Shown here one piece after another: positions 29,887-40,554 of a stretch of DNA of 51,524 nucleotides. The translations under genes and the position numbers were made by a program. A model generated the notes under the pieces. That model was not told where the DNA came from. It worked only from the letters and a program-made list of their open reading frames with translations, and ran no database searches. Origin of the DNA: Branchiostoma floridae (lineage: Eukaryota; Chordata; Leptocardii; Amphioxiformes; Branchiostomatidae); NCBI RefSeq assembly GCF_000003815.2, contig NC_049985.1:17616679-17668202 (forward strand). The letters are read 5' to 3'. Position 1 is the first letter of the stretch. Each line of letters begins with the position of its first letter.

Positions 29887-31580
29887 AAGGAAGAAGTGAC
29901 TCTTGATGATCAGGGTCAGCCACTCCCTGATTTTCCTGCTCGGACTGATACTTTTCTGAAAAACATCAAAGTTACAGCTCGGGAAGTTACAAAGCTCATT
30001 AAGGATCTTGATGCCAACAAGGCAACTGGGCCAGACAATATTCCGGTAGTTGTTCTTAAAAACATTTCTCCTGAATTATCTCCCATCCTGGCCAAGCTTT
30101 TTAATCACTGCTTAAAGGGAAAATGTTTCCCTCCATGTGGAAGATATCATCAGTTTGTCCTGTTTTTAAGAACGCTGGAGAACGGTCATCTCCATCCCAG
30201 TATCGGCCAATTAGTCTTCTCTGTATCATTAGTAAACTCTTCGAGTCCTTCATAAACAAGGCAGTACTCACCCATCTTGAAGACAACAATCTCCTGAGCG
30301 ACAAACAGTATGGTTTTAGATCTTCTAGGTCCACGGCAGATGTTCTAACTGTCATAACCCATCGAATAAGTACAGCCCTTGATGGTGGCTTTGTGACCAG
30401 AGCAGTTGCCTTAGATATATCAAAAGCGTTTGACAAGGTATGGCATAGAGGTTTACTGCATAAACTTGCCAGCTATGGCATCTGCGGCAAGATTCTAGCA
30501 ACAATAAAATCCTTCCTGTTCTGCAGATCTCTGAAGGTCGTTATAAATGGTCAATCATCAGAATGTCATAGCATCAATGCTGGAGTACCGCAAGGATCCA
30601 TCCTCGGTCCAACATTATTTTTAATCTACATAAACGATCTGCCTGATCATATACTCAGATCATTTGTCGACATATATGCTGATGACACTTCAGTATTTGG
30701 CCACACATCCAAGAGATGTAATGACCGCTCCCTTGCAGCTAATCTCTCTGCTGACCTTGATCATACAGTTCAATGGGGCAAAACGTGGCTTGTGACCTTC
30801 AACCCTTCAAAAACAAACCTTCTTTCGTTCCATCATAAGAGATCCGATCCGAACCTGCCACCGGTCCAAATGAGTGGGACTCTACTTAAAGAATCCCAAT
30901 GCTTTGAGCGACTCTTGGGCCTAAAATTTACACCTGATCTTAAGTGGAATTGTTACATCCAATCCGTTGCCAAGGAAGCTGGGAAAATGGTGGGCTCTTT
31001 GTACCGAACCAGAAAATATCTTACCCCCTCTGCTATTCTTTATCTTTATAAGAGTCAGATAAGGCCCAAAATGGAATATTGTTGTCACATTTGGGCTGGA
31101 GCCTCCCAGAACTCCCTGACCTGCCTCAATAAAGTACAAAAACGGTTAAGGAACATTGTTGGCAGCGACTTATTCGCCACACTACAACCATTGGCCCAAA
31201 GGCGTGATGTAGCTAGCCTAGCACTTTTCTATCGGTACTTCCATGTTAAATGCTCGGCAGAACTTCATTCACTTGTGCCTTCAATACGAACCTTCACAGC
31301 AAGAACCCGTTTAGCCACTTCCACGGAAACAAATCATCCTTTTTTCCTCCACAATCCACCTAACAGGAGGAAGTTCCACGCTCAGAGCTTTTTTCCTAGA
31401 ACAACATCGCTATGGAATAAGCTTCCACGGACTTGCTTCCCCACTGGGTACAGCCTGAAACTGTTCAAATTAAGGGTAAACAAACATCTCTCTTCACAAT
31501 TCAGTAACGTAACCCAAAACGCTTGAGTGGCTCCACGAGCCTTGTTTTGCGGTGACCTCAAAGTAAAAAAAAAAAAAATA
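29887..31580 (+). mobile_element. 5'-truncated non-LTR retrotransposon (LINE)
   Basis: Encodes a reverse transcriptase of Jockey/CR1-like type and ends in an A-rich tail (aaagtaaaaaaaaaaaaaa). The endonuclease domain is absent (5' truncation). Its 3' end is homologous to the old fragments at 6225, 23412 and 39447, so the family has been active here more than once. Exact clade not assigned. Confidence 0.85.
29896..31526 (+). pseudogene. LINE reverse transcriptase, frameshifted
   Basis: Upstream part (29896 to about 30120) has the NKATGPDNIP motif typical before LINE RT domains. One base is missing near 30123-30130, after which the frame continues from 30123: YRPISLL, GFRSSRST, ALDISKAFDKVWH, NAGVPQGSILGP, the catalytic IYADDTSVF, a thumb motif FNPSKT and LGLKFTPDLKW. 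It ends with TSLWNKLP and a stop at 31526. The catalytic Asp pair is present, but truncation and frameshift make it non-autonomous. Confidence 0.85.
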
Positions 31581-31992
31581 TATATGTTTGGACCTCCTAC
31601 CAGCTTGCTCTGGAACTGCAGGGCCATTTTGGTCAAAATCTTCCAAGGAGCATAACGGAACATAGGAATGACGGATTTCCATGATATTTATCATGCAGTT
31701 ATTTTTGGCAGACATGTACATATACAAGTGTAATATTTACAGTGTTTTCCAATATAAGACTCAAATACATATAACATGTGGCAGGTGGAAGATTAGCAGA
31801 TACTAATTATGCAAATAACTCCCTAATTTGCCTAATCAATGTGAAAGTGTCATAACTGTTCTAAGTACAAGTAGTAAATGATTGCATTGTAAACATTGTG
31901 ACCTGTGTAAGTTAGTTCAAGGTGTACATAACCAGACATAGATTATGCAGATGTGCAAGTCATTTGCATAATCAGAATATTTCATGGAGGTA

Positions 31993-32300
31993 TGAGGTCT
32001 CCGAACTCTTGTCAAAGAATATTTCATTATGCAGCTTGGTTGTTTGTAACAGTTGGTATGCTAACAGCGTTTTATTGTTTTATATTGTTTGCTTCTGTAA
32101 CGCAGAAGAAGAATACTAACGCTAATGAAGAAGACAAAATAGACGGTAGATCTCGGTTTTTCATAGTTTGGTTTCTTTAAATTCATGCAAAATGCCAACA
32201 GTCAGTGTAATGCAATAAATCGAATGAAGTATTATTATTAGCACCACGCCCATTTAAATAAGGGTTTTCCCACTCCGGTGCGCGCAACAGCCACACCGAG
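31993..32300. other. Gene-free remainder of M2 region
   Basis: From about 32020 it again resembles the M1 intron (atttcattatg, then gtatgctaacagc). It then joins the sequence that precedes cassette M3 (tagacggtagatctcgg). Confidence 0.4.
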
Positions 32301-32304
32301 CTCT

Positions 32305-32545
32305 GCAATTGGTCGATTTTGGGCCGATTAATATTCCTTAGAGCACCCTCGTGACGTCAGCTTGAGACAATCAGCACGCCCATGTAAGTAAGACTAATCA
32401 AGCATTGTTTTTCCAACCTCATTGCGCCACAGCCACACCGAGCTCGCATCTGGGAGGCACTAGTGGAACAAGACGACTGCGGACAGCCTTTCGTGACGTC
32501 CTTTTAAGAGAATACAAACTGTCAATAGGCTGCCCAGCTTGAGAG
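32305..32545 (+). promoter_or_regulatory. Promoter-like cassette M3 upstream of LRR gene 3
   Basis: ATTGGTCGAT, CRE TGACGTCA at 32352-32359, CACGCCCA, the CACACCGAGCTCGCATCTGG block, donor GAGAG|GTAAGT (GT 32546-32547). 3.6 kb before gene 3. Confidence 0.5.
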
Positions 32546-33465
32546 GTAAGTTTGGAGAAACGTAAGGTAAGTAATATATATTTTCAGAACTCAAATCACC
32601 TGGTGAAAAGCAATCCATTATGTCGTAATGAAGGCAACTGGAAGCTTCCAAAACGTTGCCGAGAAAATTTATAGCTGCAACATCGCTTTCAAATAACTTT
32701 CACTGGGCCAAATCATTAGAAAGAGCACTTCGCCAGAAATTCATACTTTAAAAAATGGGGATAGGGCATGTTCCTGACTAGCCGATTTTATTTCTTTAGA
32801 TTCGCTCTTTTTTTCTTACTAAAAAAATCCTACTTTTGCCATGAATGAATCCCAAATGCTAATATTGTGACAAGACCATTAGATAATGCTCTTGTCTTCC
32901 CAATTGTTTAGATTGTCCTATTTATTGAAACACTTAAAATGTGCAATTTAATGCTCGAAATGTCAAACGGCCTAAAATGTTGAATGAGGAAAGGTTTCAA
33001 ACTATGTGAGAAAGTTTGTTTCTTTTTCGCTACTATTTCGCCACTCCGTTATCATCCTGCAACAATTTGAGAACCAAGGGATAGATATGATGTGATTTAA
33101 TCTTCTTATCTTGTCCACAAGGCGCCGCCATGAAAATGTCAATGAAAGAAAAACGAGTAAACAACCTCCATGTTAATGTTAATATGCAAACAGCCAGCTT
33201 CAGACAATCAGCACAACCATATCAGTAATATTCACCATTATTGTAGCAGTTACTCAATCACTCAGGGATAGGATTTGGGAAATGGTCTGACGTTTTAATG
33301 AAACTCCTCTACCTTTTGTCAGTGACTCTGAACAGATCTGTTGAAGAGCAAGTTTTATACCCACCCTATATTAATATTCAAAGGAGATGAAGACAAATAT
33401 TGGATAGTCAAATAGGAAACAACAGTAAGGCTATGTCAAAACAAGGTTGATGCAAATGAGTGAAT
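32546..33465. other. Intron-like stretch after M3, unit 2
   Basis: Counterpart of 16402-17325; no gene seen. Confidence 0.4.
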
Positions 33466-33715
33466 CAGCTCAGGTATTTCAGGAAAGGACGGAGGCTACC
33501 TGGACGTCTGGCCGTTTCCAAAACGATATCCAGTTGCTTCTAAATTAGTAACTGCCGTTATGCGTATCATGTCCTAACTTAAGTTGACTAAACTAACTTA
33601 AGTTAATTAAGCTGTATCTGTTTGTCGCGCGTTTCATTCCGCTGCTGAATCACTCAGCCGCAGTGACGCCGCGAACGTGCTCTACAAGATCTCAACCAAC
33701 ATCGCAGCCACCACA

Positions 33716-33796
33716 ATGTCACTCACTATAAGGGGCTGTCAGCTCCTTCTCGTACTGAGAATAGCCTGGCATTCTACCCTCCGTTTTCCCGAGTAG
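33716..33796 (+). other. Conserved micro-ORF, unit 3 copy (26 codons)
   Basis: Same as 17571-17651 with one visible change near the end (RFPE for RYPE). Stop at the same place. Confidence 0.3.
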
Positions 33797-34244
33797 ACTT
33801 TCGCCTGAACTGAACTTAGCGTCCCAACCAGGAGTAGAGGTCAGCAAATCAAGAAAAGAAAACAACACAAGAAATACAAAACCCTCTCAATCACATACAG
33901 AAGTGTGTCGACAAGGGATCGTTTCTTTCGTCTTATTTTCCAGTAGTGGCGTTAAATACTTTGTGAAAGTACGAGTATTTTTGGAGGAACCTGAAGCCCG
34001 TAAAACCGAAACCAATTGCAAAAAAATAAAGAAATACAAAAACGACCAACCCCTCCATAAAAAACAGTGATGAAATGTACGTACGGTATTGAGGTTAAAT
34101 TTCAGAGTTTCTACTGTTTTGATACTTAAGAACAGCGGATGTATTGAATATTGATTGCTCCGGCAAAAAGGTTATGAAATATTAGTTAGAACACCATGAG
34201 GATGAAATCTAGAGTATTGCCCCTTCTAAGATCCGCTCTACAAG
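33797..34244. other. Gene-free 5' stretch of unit 3
   Basis: Counterpart of 356-839; nothing more is seen. Confidence 0.45.
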
Positions 34245-34500
34245 TATATATTTGGTCAGTTTCTGGTCCATTAGTGTTTATTTGAGCACCTCCGCGTGCT
34301 CGTGACGTCAGCTTCAAATAATCACCACGCCCACCTAAGCTAGACTAATCAAAGGTTGTTTTCCCCACTCCGCTGCGTATCGGCCACGCCAAGCTCACAT
34401 CTGGGAGGCACCAGTGCAACACGAGGACTGAGCCCAGCCCAGCATGACTTCCTCACCCAGAACAGAATGTGGTAACTCGAGTTTCTGACTAGCTTACGAG
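34245..34500 (+). promoter_or_regulatory. Promoter-like cassette M1, LRR gene 3
   Basis: TATATATTTGG, CRE TGACGTCA at 34303-34310, CACGCCCA, CTAAGCTAGACTAATC, then the exon-like part to donor CGAG|GTAGGT (GT 34501-34502). Confidence 0.5.
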
Positions 34501-35919
34501 GTAGGTTTGAAGGAACTGATAAAATTACTTATAGAATCAAGCTAAGGTCCAGATCATTGAAAAATGCACTTTTTACGCGAAATTCTCACTTAAAATGTGG
34601 GTTGGGCATATTTTTGAAATATCTTTCTTACTCATTTTTCATAAATAAAAGGCATCAACGAAGGTAAGCATGGCAGATACAAAACTAGACACATGTGGTA
34701 TCCCAAAAACAGAACATAAAAACCAGAACAAAGTCTTGTACTGTAAACCCCATTGCTCATATTCACTTAACAGTCATATTTCTATTCAGGGTAGCATGTT
34801 ACCGACCAGCCTTCATGTTCCGAACCTCCTATTGCGTCACTTTCACCAATTTGGATTCGTTCGTTTTTCTGAGTTGAAAAAAGAAACAAGTGAAGAAAGT
34901 TGTTTCCAATTCTTTCAGTTTTCTTTTCATTAATACAATCAAACTCTATGGTTTTATGCTCGTAAAGTGTTGACTTTGGTTCCTGTCGAATGTGCCTTGT
35001 CTAAAACAGAATGCCTGTTTCGTGTTTACGGTCATTTCACGCGCCCATTCCTTCATCAATCGAGAACCAAGGGATTAAATTGACGTGCCCGAATCTGACC
35101 TGGTCTAAACTACGTCGTGAAAATGTCAGTAAAAGAAAAACGAGTAAACAACCTCCATCCTAAATGTTAATATTCAAACAGCCAGCTTCAGACCATCAAC
35201 ATTTAATTTACCATATCAGTAAGACTACTCTAAGGCTGTTTGTCACTCTGCATTTCGGCACAGAAATGGTAACAAGTGTTCTGGCGTGCTCTCTAAAAAT
35301 GCTGATATTATATTATTCTTCTGCATGTTTTGAGTTTACACTGATTGATTGTTTTCAAACAGATTGTAATTGTATGCTGATAACGTTTGATTTCTCTGCA
35401 TGATTGGACTTTGTAGGGATGAGTTATTTTTGAGAGTTTGTATATTGATAATGCTTCATTGTACGGGGTGGCTGTTTTTCTATAGTTTGTACGCTGATGT
35501 TTTCTTGTTCAGCATGGTTTAATTGTGTGAAGATTGTTTTATTTTTTATAGTTTGACGACATTACTGTTCTGGTTCTTCGCTCTATGACAATAGCATTTT
35601 TAAAACTCTTTTCTATATATTTTATCGACTTTAGCTTTTAATTCTAGCTGTATGATAATAATCACGATTCTATCATTTCTACATACTTTACCATCATTAT
35701 TTTTCTGCTGCTTCAGTTGTACGATAATGATTATTGAGTTTTATAATATGTATCACTATCCATTGTCACACGTTATTGTATGTTACCTATTAGTAAGTAT
35801 GTTTCTACCATGCACAGCAGCATCAATGGGAGAAACAGTTCTTGCACATTGAAAAAGTCCAACAAATGTGAATATATCATATACTTTAGCAGAGGAGAAT
35901 GTTCTTTGTTTTGCTCAAG
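34501..35919 (+). other. Putative leader intron of LRR gene 3
   Basis: Matches the gene 2 leader. At the end CTCAGGTAACC of units 1 and 2 is CTCAAGTAATC, so the AG acceptor moves one base (35918-35919) to a less favoured AAG context. Confidence 0.45.
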
Positions 35920-35931
35920 TAATCAGACATC

Positions 35932-38526
35932 ATGGGAAGAAACCTACGACACCTGCTGATGTTCCTTCTCATCATCCTGAAGGAGCCCAACCTGCCAGAC
36001 GCCGGCCGCACCTGCTCGCCATCATCGGTTCAGAAAACCGGCCGCAGCTGCGCACCACCGCGCTGCGATTGCAATTTTCTGGGCCTCACCAGCATCACTC
36101 TGAACCTTCCATCATCCATCACAGATTTATATTTGAACCATAACAATATAGCAATAATTCGGGAAGGTGTATTTGTAAATGTACCCCAGCTACAAAACTT
36201 GTCCCTGTCCTACAACCAGATAACAATGATTCTGGAAGGTACATTTGTAAATCTGACCCAGCTACAAAAGTTGAAACTGTCCTACAACAAGATAACAATG
36301 CTTCAGAACGGTGCATTTGTAAATTTACCCCAGCTACAATATTTGAACCTATTCTCTAACCAGCTGCAGATAACAAAGATTCAGCCAGATGCATTTGCCA
36401 ATCTGCCCAGGCTACGAACGTTGGATCTGTCCCTCAACAAGATAACAATGAGTAAGCCCGGTATATTTGCAAATCTACCAGGGCTACGAGTGTTGGCACT
36501 GTCCAAAAACAAGATAACAAAGATGAAGGAAGGTTCATTTGCAAACCTATCCGGGCTACGAGAGTTGTGGCTAAATACCAACAAGATAACAACGATTAAT
36601 CCAGGTATATTTGCAAATCTACCCTGGTTAGAAAAGTTGTACTTGAGTGGCAACCAGATAACATTGATTCAGGAAGGTACATTTGTAAATTTGGCCCAGC
36701 TACAAGAGTTGTCCCTGTCCAACAACCAGATAACATTGATTCCGCCGGGTGCATTTGCAAACTTCACCTTGCTACAAGTGTTGTGGCTGACCAGCAACAA
36801 GATAACATTGATTCAGAAAGGTACATTTGTAAATCTTACACGGCTACGATTGTTGTCCCTGTCCTACAACCAGATAACAATGATTCAGCCAGGTGCATTT
36901 GCAAATGTACCCGGGCTACGACAGTTGTTCCTGTCCCACAACAAGATAACAAATATTAAGGATGATGCATTTGCAAACCTATCCGGGCTACGAGAGTTGT
37001 GGCTGGCCAACAACAAGATAACAACGATTAAGCCAGGTATATTTGCAAATCTACCCCAGCTACAAAAGTTGTACCTTACGAACAACAAGATGTCTGCCAT
37101 TGCCCCTTTAGTTTTCAGCTTGTTGCCATCTAATTTCGACATAAAACTTGACGGGAACCCCTGGCAGTGTGACTGTAAGATGGTTCCCTTCAGGCTAGAT
37201 TCGACTGAATTTCCTTCATTTAAAGACCAGATAACATGTGTCGAACCCGCTAACTTACGGGGACAGAAGCTTACAGATGTCAGTCCTGAAGATTTGGTAT
37301 GTGCAGAGCCGACCATATCAGCACTGTCTGTTGATGTTCAAGTAACCTTAAAGTTTAACAATTCTGACAAAGGCACAACAGCTGGCTCCACAGTCAAGAA
37401 CAAGAAAAACAAAACAAGACCGACAATAGCTTCACCCCTTAAAAGCAGCAGTTTCCATGCTGATACCCGAGCAACTTCTATAAACTATCATAATTGCACA
37501 GCAGCTGGCTCAACAGTAGGTCCTGCAGAAAAAAGAGCCAAAACTAGAGCAATAATAAGTCCAACTCTTCAAACCACTCCAGAAAAACCGGAAAGCGACA
37601 CTTCCAAAGAATCTGTTTCCAGTTTTCCAAAACCTGCTCTAATTGGCTCTGTCTGTGGTCCAATAGCTGGCATTGCCCTGATCGGCACCGTCATTCTCAC
37701 AATCTGGTGCAAGAGGAGGACCAAGAATCCCCCTCCTGGCTCTTCTTCAGGCCCTAATTCTAACATTGCCTTGCGTAGACTTAACATTACAGGTACTGTA
37801 GTGATCAATGGTCATTATTATCAGACAGGACAGGATCAGTCTCAGACCATCACTCAGTCGCACGCAAACGCCACACCCGTTGTAGTGGCCAGTGGTTTAG
37901 ATCACCAGTATGAAAATATAGACCGACATACCAACTTAAGACAGGGCCAGTCTCAGACCATCACTGACTCCAACACAAACACCGTAGCTACTGTAATGAG
38001 TGCTCATGATCACCAGTATGAAGATGTTGACAACCATCATAATCAGGCAGACCAGGGCCAGTCTCTGGTTAACACGAAACCTCTGAAAGTTGGAAACCTA
38101 TCACATGACGAAGTGCTAGCTGCCTTAAAGCCAAACCCTATGTATGTAGGTGTGAGGGCACTACCAAACGGCCAAACATCTACAGCAATGATCAGTGGTC
38201 AGGGTCAGACAGGGCAGGGCCAGTCTCAGATCATGGCTGAACACTACACAAACACCACAGCTGCTGTGGTGACCAGTGGTCATGATCACCAGTATATACA
38301 TGTTGACAACGATCATGATCAGACAGGGCATTGCCAGTCTCAGGCCACCAATGAATCCTTGGAGTCTAGAAATCTATCTTATGGCACAGGGCCGACCGCC
38401 TCACAGCAGAATGCTCTGTACAAAGCTGTGGGCCAGTCTGAGGCCACCAATAAATCCATCCCAAACAGCACAGCTACTGTAGTGACCAGTGGACATGACC
38501 ACAGGTATGAAGATATGACCCACTAG
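35932..38526 (+). CDS. LRR type I transmembrane receptor, gene 3 (14 LRRs)
   Basis: 864 residues, intact. Signal peptide; LRRNT CAPPRCDC with the standard Cys spacing; fourteen LRRs from residue 63. The repeat equivalent to the fourteenth of gene 2 is missing, and the fourth LRR has a 2-residue insertion (NQLQITK). LRRCT NPWQCDC; stalk; transmembrane helix 569-592; tail 593-864 with HQYENI, HQYEDV, NPMYVGV, HQYIHV, LYKAV and RYEDM. LRRs 1-3 are identical in protein sequence to gene 2, while LRRs 5-12 differ mostly at exposed beta-strand positions. HQYENI replaces HQYEDI at the first tail site. Same role as gene 2 is likely, with different binding specificity. Confidence 0.92.
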   Translation: MGRNLRHLLMFLLIILKEPNLPDAGRTCSPSSVQKTGRSCAPPRCDCNFLGLTSITLNLPSSITDLYLNHNNIAIIREGVFVNVPQLQNLSLSYNQITMILEGTFVNLTQLQKLKLSYNKITMLQNGAFVNLPQLQYLNLFSNQLQITKIQPDAFANLPRLRTLDLSLNKITMSKPGIFANLPGLRVLALSKNKITKMKEGSFANLSGLRELWLNTNKITTINPGIFANLPWLEKLYLSGNQITLIQEGTFVNLAQLQELSLSNNQITLIPPGAFANFTLLQVLWLTSNKITLIQKGTFVNLTRLRLLSLSYNQITMIQPGAFANVPGLRQLFLSHNKITNIKDDAFANLSGLRELWLANNKITTIKPGIFANLPQLQKLYLTNNKMSAIAPLVFSLLPSNFDIKLDGNPWQCDCKMVPFRLDSTEFPSFKDQITCVEPANLRGQKLTDVSPEDLVCAEPTISALSVDVQVTLKFNNSDKGTTAGSTVKNKKNKTRPTIASPLKSSSFHADTRATSINYHNCTAAGSTVGPAEKRAKTRAIISPTLQTTPEKPESDTSKESVSSFPKPALIGSVCGPIAGIALIGTVILTIWCKRRTKNPPPGSSSGPNSNIALRRLNITGTVVINGHYYQTGQDQSQTITQSHANATPVVVASGLDHQYENIDRHTNLRQGQSQTITDSNTNTVATVMSAHDHQYEDVDNHHNQADQGQSLVNTKPLKVGNLSHDEVLAALKPNPMYVGVRALPNGQTSTAMISGQGQTGQGQSQIMAEHYTNTTAAVVTSGHDHQYIHVDNDHDQTGHCQSQATNESLESRNLSYGTGPTASQQNALYKAVGQSEATNKSIPNSTATVVTSGHDHRYEDMTH

Positions 38527-38569
38527 AAAGGCCTACATTTGCTTGAGAGCAAATACAGCATATTTCAGC

Positions 38570-38990
38570 CATCTCTCTACCCTTCCAGTGCATTCCATAT
38601 AAATTCGCACAATAGACCAGTCCAGAAATACTCAAATTAAAAACATGACATTTTGAATAAGAAACCCAGTCCAAAATTGACTTTTGAAAAAGACTGCATT
38701 AAAGATGGAATTTTGAATCATCACCCGTCCAAAACTGAATTTGAACACACACACCCGCGCCAGAATGTAATCTTCCTGTGATACCCCTATGCAAAGTGTA
38801 GCAGTTTGACATAATTACCAAAGTTATAAAATTAGTTTTAAGAAAAATGCCCCCCCCCCCGAGCAACAATGGACTATTCCAACACACCCTATGTAAAATT
38901 GCAAATTAGACCAGTCGAAAAATTCTTCCACTAAAAGACTTACATAATCAAAAAAAAGAACCCCTCCGTGCAAGAATGGGCTCTTCCAGA
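38570..38990 (+). repeat. Degenerate ~125-bp repeats in 3' flank, unit 3
   Basis: Counterpart of 5330-5790 with an extended C-tract near 38850 and a deletion of about 20 bases near 38950. Confidence 0.5.
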
Positions 38991-39055
38991 TAACACCAGG
39001 CTCGCTGATTGGCTGCCAAATCCTATACAGAATATTGATTTAGGCTAAGTGATTG

Positions 39056-39100
39056 GTTGCCTATCTAATCAAGTTATATAGACTTGATTAAATAGGCAAC
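39056..39100. repeat. Hairpin, 19-bp arms, unit 3 copy
   Basis: Arms 39056-39074 and 39082-39100, one mismatch, loop TATATAG. Confidence 0.75.
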
Positions 39101-39240
39101 AACAGCCCTGCAGGTGCAGGCTTCAGGGGTCAACGACCTTGAGGTCATTGACCCCTCTGGCCATCGGAAAATGACCCAAAATATCCCAAAATATATCATT
39201 TTGGAGTGGTATATGCCAAACATTATACGTTGGTCATTTG

Positions 39241-39246
39241 AATAAA
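39241..39246 (+). terminator. Candidate poly(A) signal, LRR gene 3
   Basis: AATAAA about 715 bp after the stop codon, same context as units 1 and 2. Confidence 0.25.
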
Positions 39247-39446
39247 TATCTAGTGCACCTCTTCACCAAACTTTAGGTCATTTGCTTGTTAAACCAGGGT
39301 ACAGGAGCCAAAAGTGTACTTTTGGGGGGGAAATGGCAAAAAATCACAAAATTAAGCATTTTCTTGTTATGTATGTTGCGTTACTTTCTGGCGTTTCTCT
39401 ATCAATGTTCTTCATGGTGACCCGGCAGGCGACAGCGCTGTCCGTA

Positions 39447-39897
39447 CGAACCCTCTCTCCAAGTCGTGATGGAGTACGTCTGGCAATACTCTTTCACTGT
39501 TTCCTCGGCCCCGCGGAACTTCACTCGCTTGTTCCTCCAGTACAAACGTTCTAAGCAAGAACTCGTTTTGCCTCTTTCACGGAAGCAAATCTCTATATCT
39601 TCGTCCATAATTCACCTTTTCCCTAGCACTACATCGTTATGGAACAAACTTCCTCCTGATTGCTTCCCTGATGAGTAAAAAAATAAACTTGTCAAGTTAA
39701 ATATGAACAACCATTTGTCAGCACAATCCAGTACAGTACAGCAACTCAAAACATTCGAGTGGATCATATGAGCCTTGTTTTGTTTTGTTTGTGATGATAT
39801 AATGGATAAACTAAACTTTACCAAACCAACACCAAAATTGTTTGGGACTAATCCCAAATTTGTTTGTGATGACTTTGAAGTAAAACAAAAAAAACTC
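39447..39897 (+). mobile_element. Decayed LINE 3' end, unit 3 copy
   Basis: Same ancestral insertion as 6225-6672. The short ORF 39466-39678 still reads TTSLWNKLP before its stop. Confidence 0.65.
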
Positions 39898-40475
39898 AAA
39901 CATATTATGGATTGAGGATCTTGAAATTGTGTAATTGTGTTACACATTTCAATGGTTTTCCTAACTTTTTGACGCACTATTGATTTCTTATTGTCTTTTA
40001 TGACACTGTTGTTTTGGCAGTCTACTTGTACTGATATGTTGGCGTGTTTTGCAAATATCTAGTATCTATTCATTTTGATGATATAGAGTAGATTTATTGG
40101 ATGTGAATACAGAAGCAAGTCAGTAATAGCTCAGTGTGGAGTAAGGGTGTTAAAGCGGCGTGATATTGTTAAACATACAAGTTTATTTACATGTATTATT
40201 GTTTACAATATGGAGAACTTATTTCCTACCATGTTTTATAACAGACACTGGTGTCTGGGCAGAGTAGTTGTGCTAAGGAATTGAATTACGGTAGCAAGTT
40301 CCAATAATGTACAGCACAGATTAGTAAAGTTTGCCGAGAGACGCATGCATTTGAAGTAGGGATGGATATATGGACCATTGGACTAAAGTTTTCAGGAGTC
40401 CACCTTCGCAGACACAGTGCCTGTTCTGGTCTGGTTGTTTCTAATGAGCATGGAAAAAACTCTTGAGGATAAACT
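39898..40475. other. Gene-free AT-rich stretch
   Basis: Counterpart of 6673-7254; nothing seen. Confidence 0.45.
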
Positions 40476-40479
40476 GTTC

Positions 40480-40554
40480 AGGATTAGAGCAATACAACTT
40501 TTCCAGAACCATTGCAACAGATCTGTTAAGAACCATTGCAACGGACCTATTTAA
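40480..40554 (+). repeat. 24-bp array, left part
   Basis: Array split by the element at 40555; ends in target TTAA (40551-40554). Confidence 0.55.

Larger units (their letters stand above)
29669..31992. mobile_element. Composite repeat with 13-bp inverted ends, host to a LINE
   Basis: TACCTCCATGAAA at 29669-29681 and its exact complement at 31980-31992. It starts with a TG-rich microsatellite (about 29704-29745). Sequence outside resumes homology to the M1 intron near 32020. The LINE at 29887-31580 sits inside. The inner non-LINE parts have no ORF. Confidence 0.5.
17326..33465. repeat. Tandem segmental duplication, unit 2
   Basis: About 16.1 kb. Contains an intact LRR gene, the TTAA-flanked element, an 11-copy 50-bp satellite and the longest 12-bp minisatellite. 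Instead of the 15246-16150 block of units 1 and 3 it has a full-length M2 region carrying a foldback element and a nested LINE. Confidence 0.9.
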
